Shown piece by piece: positions 5,521 to 8,706 of a stretch of 8,706 bases of DNA; position 1 is the first letter of the stretch, and every line of letters begins with the position of its first letter. The DNA lies in the NCBI GenBank assembly GCA_903839965.1, contig CAIMEK010000186.1:1-8706 (forward strand), written 5' to 3'. The stretch comes from an uncultured Acetobacteraceae bacterium (GTDB lineage Bacteria > Pseudomonadota > Alphaproteobacteria > Acetobacterales > Acetobacteraceae). The notes under the pieces were generated by a model that made no database searches, had not been told where the DNA came from, and was given only the letters and a program-made list of their open reading frames with translations. A program made the translations under genes and the position numbers.

Positions 5521-7140
5521 ATGGCATCATTTGCGGTTCAGCGGAGGCCGGGACTGACATCTCGCAGCCCGAAGGATATCGTCGGGCCTTATCGGCGCGG
5601 CTTCGCAGGCCAGCCTTGGAACGGAGTCAACACGTCCATGTCAAAGGACATCTATCTCTCCATCGACGTCGGCACCGGCAGCGTGCGTGCCGCGCTGGTT
5701 GATGGTACCGGCAGAATCCTGGGCATGGCAAGCCACGAGCACGAGCAAATCGTGCCTGCCTACGGCTGGTCGGAACAAAAGCCGATGGACTGGTGGAACG
5801 GCGTGGTCCATGCCACCCGGGAGGTGCTCGCGGCCAATCCCGAGGCGCGGCCGCGGATCGCCGCGGTGTGCGCCTGCGGCCAGATGCACGGGACGGTCCT
5901 CATCGATTCCGCCGGCAACCTCACAAGGGAATCGGCTCCGCTGTGGAACGACAAGCGGACGGCGAACCTGGTCGCCGAATTCGAGCGGCGCTTCCAGCCC
6001 TCGCACTTCCTTGCCGAGAGCGGCAACCCGCCGACCCCCGCATGGCCCGGATTCAAGCTGCAGTGGCTTCGCGACAACGATCCCGAGGCCTATCGCCATG
6101 CGGTCGCCGTTCTGATGCCGAAGGATTACGTCAACTTCCGCTTCACCGGCGAGGTCGCGACCGACTGGACCGAGGCTTCCCTGAGCTTCCTGATGAACCC
6201 AACCGGCCGCGCGTGGTCGCGGCCGATGATCGACCTCCTCGGTCTCGATGCCGACAAGTTGCCGCCGATCCGCTCCCCCGGCGAAGTGCTCGGCCGGGTT
6301 TCGGCCCAGGCGGCCAGGAAGACCGGAATCGCGGACGGGACCCCGGTTCTCGTCGGCGCCGGCGACTACCCCGTAGCGCTGCTCGGTTCGGGTGCCTGTC
6401 GGCCCGGTCTCGGGTCGGAAGTGATGGGCACCTCGGCCATCATCACCGCGATTTCGGCCAGGCCGCTGCTCGATGCCGAAATCTCCAACGTGGCGACGGT
6501 CGAAGGTAACTGGGGCCCGTTCGTGCTGCTCGACTCAGGCGGCGATGCGGTGCGCTGGGCACGCCGGGCCTTCCACGAGAGAGCGCTGGATTATTCCGCG
6601 ATCGTCGACAAGGCGGCGGAAGCTCCGGCCGGCTCGGATGCGCTGTTCTTCCTGCCCTACCTGGTCGGCGAGCGACTCGGCGCGCACCGGAATTCGCGTG
6701 CCCAGTTTTTCGGCATCACCGCCGGCCATGGCCTCGCCCATCTGCATCGCGCGATCCTCGAAGGCGTGGCCTTCGCGGTGGCCCGCCATATCCGCATCAT
6801 GGAGGCTGCCTCGGGGACCCGCATCGAGCGGGTTATCGCCTCCGGTGGCGGTGCCAAGACCGCGCTATGGCTCAAGATCAAGGCGAGCGTGTACGGAATG
6901 CCGATCGTGGTTCCGGTGGAACCGGAGTGCGGAGTCATCGGAGGCGCGGTTATCGCCGCGACCGCGGTCGGGCAGTTCTCCCGGGTCGAGGATGCCGCGA
7001 CGGCTTTCGTGCGCTATTCCAACGAAATTCATCCCGACCCAGCGTGGTCGGACGTCTATCGCAGGATGCAGCCGGTCTTCGACAGGCTTTATGTCCACAG
7101 CCAGCAGTTCTACGTTGATCTGGACGGACTGGCGCAGTAG
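5521..7140 (+). CDS. FGGY-family carbohydrate kinase (xylulokinase-like)
   Basis: A cytoplasmic ATP-dependent sugar kinase of the FGGY family, probably phosphorylating a ketose. Numbered from Met 5638 (500 residues, the usual family length), it has the N-terminal phosphate motif DVGTGSVRAAL (10-20), GQMHG (81-85) and WNDKRT (103-108) as in xylulokinases, the probable catalytic base Asp243 in GAGDYPVALLG, GTSAI (264-268), and the C-terminal ATP-binding ASGGGAKTALW (401-411). The best ribosome-binding site, AAAAGGAA at 5506-5513, stands 7 bases before an in-frame ATG at 5521, which would add 39 residues without visible kinase features. ATG 5638 has only a weaker GGAG 11 bases upstream. I give the longer reading, but the family-length start at 5638 is equally possible. 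An SDR gene follows 65 bp downstream on the same strand. Confidence 0.88.
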   Translation: MASFAVQRRPGLTSRSPKDIVGPYRRGFAGQPWNGVNTSMSKDIYLSIDVGTGSVRAALVDGTGRILGMASHEHEQIVPAYGWSEQKPMDWWNGVVHATREVLAANPEARPRIAAVCACGQMHGTVLIDSAGNLTRESAPLWNDKRTANLVAEFERRFQPSHFLAESGNPPTPAWPGFKLQWLRDNDPEAYRHAVAVLMPKDYVNFRFTGEVATDWTEASLSFLMNPTGRAWSRPMIDLLGLDADKLPPIRSPGEVLGRVSAQAARKTGIADGTPVLVGAGDYPVALLGSGACRPGLGSEVMGTSAIITAISARPLLDAEISNVATVEGNWGPFVLLDSGGDAVRWARRAFHERALDYSAIVDKAAEAPAGSDALFFLPYLVGERLGAHRNSRAQFFGITAGHGLAHLHRAILEGVAFAVARHIRIMEAASGTRIERVIASGGGAKTALWLKIKASVYGMPIVVPVEPECGVIGGAVIAATAVGQFSRVEDAATAFVRYSNEIHPDPAWSDVYRRMQPVFDRLYVHSQQFYVDLDGLAQ

Positions 7141-7205
7141 GGGGCCGGCGGTGCCCAGCACGTCCGCAACGTTCGTGCTGCACACGGGCAATGGAGGAAG
7201 ACATC

Positions 7206-7946
7206 ATGAGTGACGTCGTCTCGGCCTTCGCTCCGGGTCTGTTCAAGGGGCAGCATGTCTGGGTCTCCGGGGCCTCGCGGGGCATCGGGCTCGCCATCGC
7301 GCTCGGGTTTGCGAAGCTCGGAGCCCAGGTCGTCGGAACCGGTCTTCTCGCGCTGAGCTCGGGCGAGCCAAAGGGGGAGAACTTCACCTTCCGCGAACTC
7401 GACGTGCGCGACCGCGGGGCCGTAAGGGCATTCGGCGCGTCGCTGCCTGATCTGAACGTCCTCGTCAATGCGGCCGGCATCGCGCGGCCCAGGGACGAGT
7501 GGAAGGAGGAGGTCTATCTCGAAGTGATGGAGGTCAACCTCAACAGCATCATGTGGACCTCGAACGCGGTGCGCTCGCAGCTCGCCATGTCGCACGGCTC
7601 GATCCTCAACATCGCCTCCATGCTGAGCTACCTCGCCGACCCGGACGTTCCGGCGTACTGCGCGAGCAAGACCGGGGTTATGGGCCTCACGCGTTCGCTC
7701 GCCTACGAATTCGGCAAGCAGGGAGTCCGGGTGAACGCCCTGGCGCCGGGCTACCACAAGACGGAAATGACCCGCGTCCACTGGGAAAACCCGGCCGTGG
7801 AACAGACCATCGCCGCCCGCGCCGCGTTGAAGCGCTGGGGTACGACGGACGATCTGGTCGGCGTCGCCCTCTTCATGGCCAGCCCAGCGGCCCAGTTCGT
7901 GACCGGCACCACGCTGCCGGTCGACGGCGGCTTCGTGATCGGCTGA
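7206..7946 (+). CDS. Short-chain dehydrogenase/reductase
   Basis: A 246-residue classical SDR, a cytoplasmic NAD(P)-dependent alcohol dehydrogenase or ketoreductase. The cofactor motif SGASRGIG is at 21-28, LDV with Asp66 follows, NAAG at 88-91, and the catalytic residues are Ser138, Tyr151 and Lys155 (YCASK), with Ser-Tyr spacing of 13 as usual. Then comes the PG turn at 181-182 and a family-typical end, TGTTLPVDGGFVIG. Length is normal. An in-frame ATG at 7191 would add five residues, but GGAGGAAG at 7193-7200 is the ribosome-binding site for ATG 7206, so the later start is preferred. The gene follows the FGGY kinase by 65 bp and probably shares its mRNA. Together they suggest oxidation of a polyol to a ketose that the kinase then phosphorylates. 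Substrate is inferred only from context. Confidence 0.92.
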   Translation: MSDVVSAFAPGLFKGQHVWVSGASRGIGLAIALGFAKLGAQVVGTGLLALSSGEPKGENFTFRELDVRDRGAVRAFGASLPDLNVLVNAAGIARPRDEWKEEVYLEVMEVNLNSIMWTSNAVRSQLAMSHGSILNIASMLSYLADPDVPAYCASKTGVMGLTRSLAYEFGKQGVRVNALAPGYHKTEMTRVHWENPAVEQTIAARAALKRWGTTDDLVGVALFMASPAAQFVTGTTLPVDGGFVIG

Positions 7947-7967
7947 CTTCCCGCCTCACCGCAGCGC

Positions 7968-7997
7968 AACACTCCCTCGGATCATCGAGGGAGTGTT
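7968..7997. terminator. Hairpin between converging SDR and aldo/keto reductase genes
   Basis: AACACTCCCTCG (7968-7979) and its exact complement (7986-7997) form a perfect 12-bp stem with a 6-nt loop, 21 bp after the SDR stop and 41 bp before the stop of the converging gene. There is no long T run on either side, but the position between convergent genes and the symmetric stem fit a bidirectional terminator. Confidence 0.7.
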
Positions 7998-8037
7998 CGT
8001 GATTCCCGAGCCGGCGCCGGGGAAGATGCCGGCGGGA

Positions 8038-8706
8038 TCAGGACGCCGGCGGCACCTGGCGCCGCGGCGGCGGCCTGCCCTGCGCTTGCCGCTCCACCAT
8101 CCAGCCCGGGTATTCCGCCCGCGGTGTGCTCACTTCGTCGAGCTGCGCCACTTCCTGGGCGGTCAGGTCGAGCGCGGAGGCGGCGATGTTGTCCGCCAGT
8201 TGCTCGGTGTTCTTGGCGCCGACGATGACCGTGGTGACGTACGGCTTGGAGAGCAGCCACGCCAATGCCACGCGAGCCACCGAAACGCCCCTGCGCTCGC
8301 CGATCGCGCGCATTGCATCGACGCATTTCCAGGCCATTTCGCGATCCACGGGCGGGAAGTCCAGTTGCACGCGCCGGGTGTCCTCCGGCCCGTTGGAGCC
8401 GGGGCCGAACTTGCCGGACAGCAGGCCGCCGGCCAGCGGGCTCCACACCATGATGCCCAGCCGCTCCTCGGTGGCGAGCGGCACGATCTCGCGCTCGATG
8501 TCGCGGGCGGCGATCGTGTAGTGCGCCTGGATGGATTCGATGCGCGCCCAGCCGCGATGGTAGGCGATGGCGTTCGCCTTCATCAGCCGCCAGGCCTGCC
8601 AGTTCGACATGCCGACATAGCGTATCAGGCCCTGGCTCACGAGGTCGTCGAGCGCCCGCATGGTCTCTACCACGGGCACCGCCATGTCGCTGCCGTGCAT
8701 CTGGTA
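8038..8706 (-). CDS. Aldo/keto reductase, C-terminal part (cut by window edge)
   Basis: The last 222 residues of an aldo/keto reductase, a TIM-barrel NADPH-dependent oxidoreductase. The frame is open to the right edge (YQMHGSDM), so the true start and the catalytic Asp, Tyr and Lys lie outside. The catalytic His is probably the one in YQMHG. Visible family features are RYVGMSNW, the Q-x-x-Y segment QAHYTIAARDIEREIVPLA, VWSPLAGGLLSGKF, and the cofactor-binding end ALAWLLSKPYVTTVIVGAKN. The tail after PGWMVERQAQG is Pro/Arg-rich and looks dispensable. An internal Met at 8700 is not the start because homology continues before it. The gene converges on the SDR gene and belongs to a separate transcript, so a link to the sugar module is only a possibility. 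Confidence 0.92.
   Translation of the reverse strand, partial: YQMHGSDMAVPVVETMRALDDLVSQGLIRYVGMSNWQAWRLMKANAIAYHRGWARIESIQAHYTIAARDIEREIVPLATEERLGIMVWSPLAGGLLSGKFGPGSNGPEDTRRVQLDFPPVDREMAWKCVDAMRAIGERRGVSVARVALAWLLSKPYVTTVIVGAKNTEQLADNIAASALDLTAQEVAQLDEVSTPRAEYPGWMVERQAQGRPPPRRQVPPAS

Noticed and set aside
7110..7781. Long minus-strand frame opposite the SDR gene
   Set aside because: It is a by-product of high GC on the strand opposite a gene with all SDR motifs; it has no ribosome-binding site or family signature.

Overview
The window looks like chromosomal DNA from a GC-rich proteobacterium, most likely an alphaproteobacterium. The signs are high GC, strong G/C preference at third codon positions, and ribosomal-protein and synthetase genes in the order rpmI-rplT-pheS with no infC directly upstream. 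A placement near Rhodospirillales/Acetobacterales is a guess from general resemblance and was not tested.

Left part, core genome (1-1185): on the minus strand, rpmI (L35) and rplT (L20) are followed by the first 77 codons of pheS, with an intrinsic-terminator-like hairpin between rplT and pheS. A good sigma70-type promoter for rpmI (988-1016) faces away from a matching promoter (1049-1077) that drives a complete tRNA-Ser(CGA) gene on the plus strand.

Scar region (1186-1744): there is no convincing gene here. It holds a perfect 12-bp tandem repeat just behind tRNA-Ser, an orphan 3' half of a tRNA-Glu(UUC) gene that starts exactly at the anticodon stem (1461-1509), and an 8-bp repeat pair 11 bp apart. 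This looks like the footprint of one or more integrative elements at tRNA genes and marks the border between core and accessory DNA.

Accessory part (1745-8706): an MFS exporter of the YhhS/YfcJ type comes first. It is followed by a broken secreted alpha/beta-hydrolase gene with a large internal deletion and a late frameshift. Next is a divergent four-gene carbohydrate module. A cupin-type phosphoglucose isomerase homologue and a shikimate-dehydrogenase-family oxidoreductase read leftward. An FGGY (xylulokinase-like) kinase and an SDR dehydrogenase read rightward. The four could oxidise a polyol or sugar, phosphorylate the resulting ketose, isomerise it and reduce or oxidise a keto intermediate. 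The substrate cannot be read from the sequence. No transporter or regulator specific to the module is visible. A hairpin separates the SDR gene from a converging aldo/keto reductase that runs off the right edge.

The most interesting items are the tRNA-Glu scar beside an intact tRNA-Ser, the AroE-like enzyme whose shikimate-pocket positions appear changed inside a sugar cluster, and the kinase gene whose best ribosome-binding site implies a 39-residue N-terminal extension.
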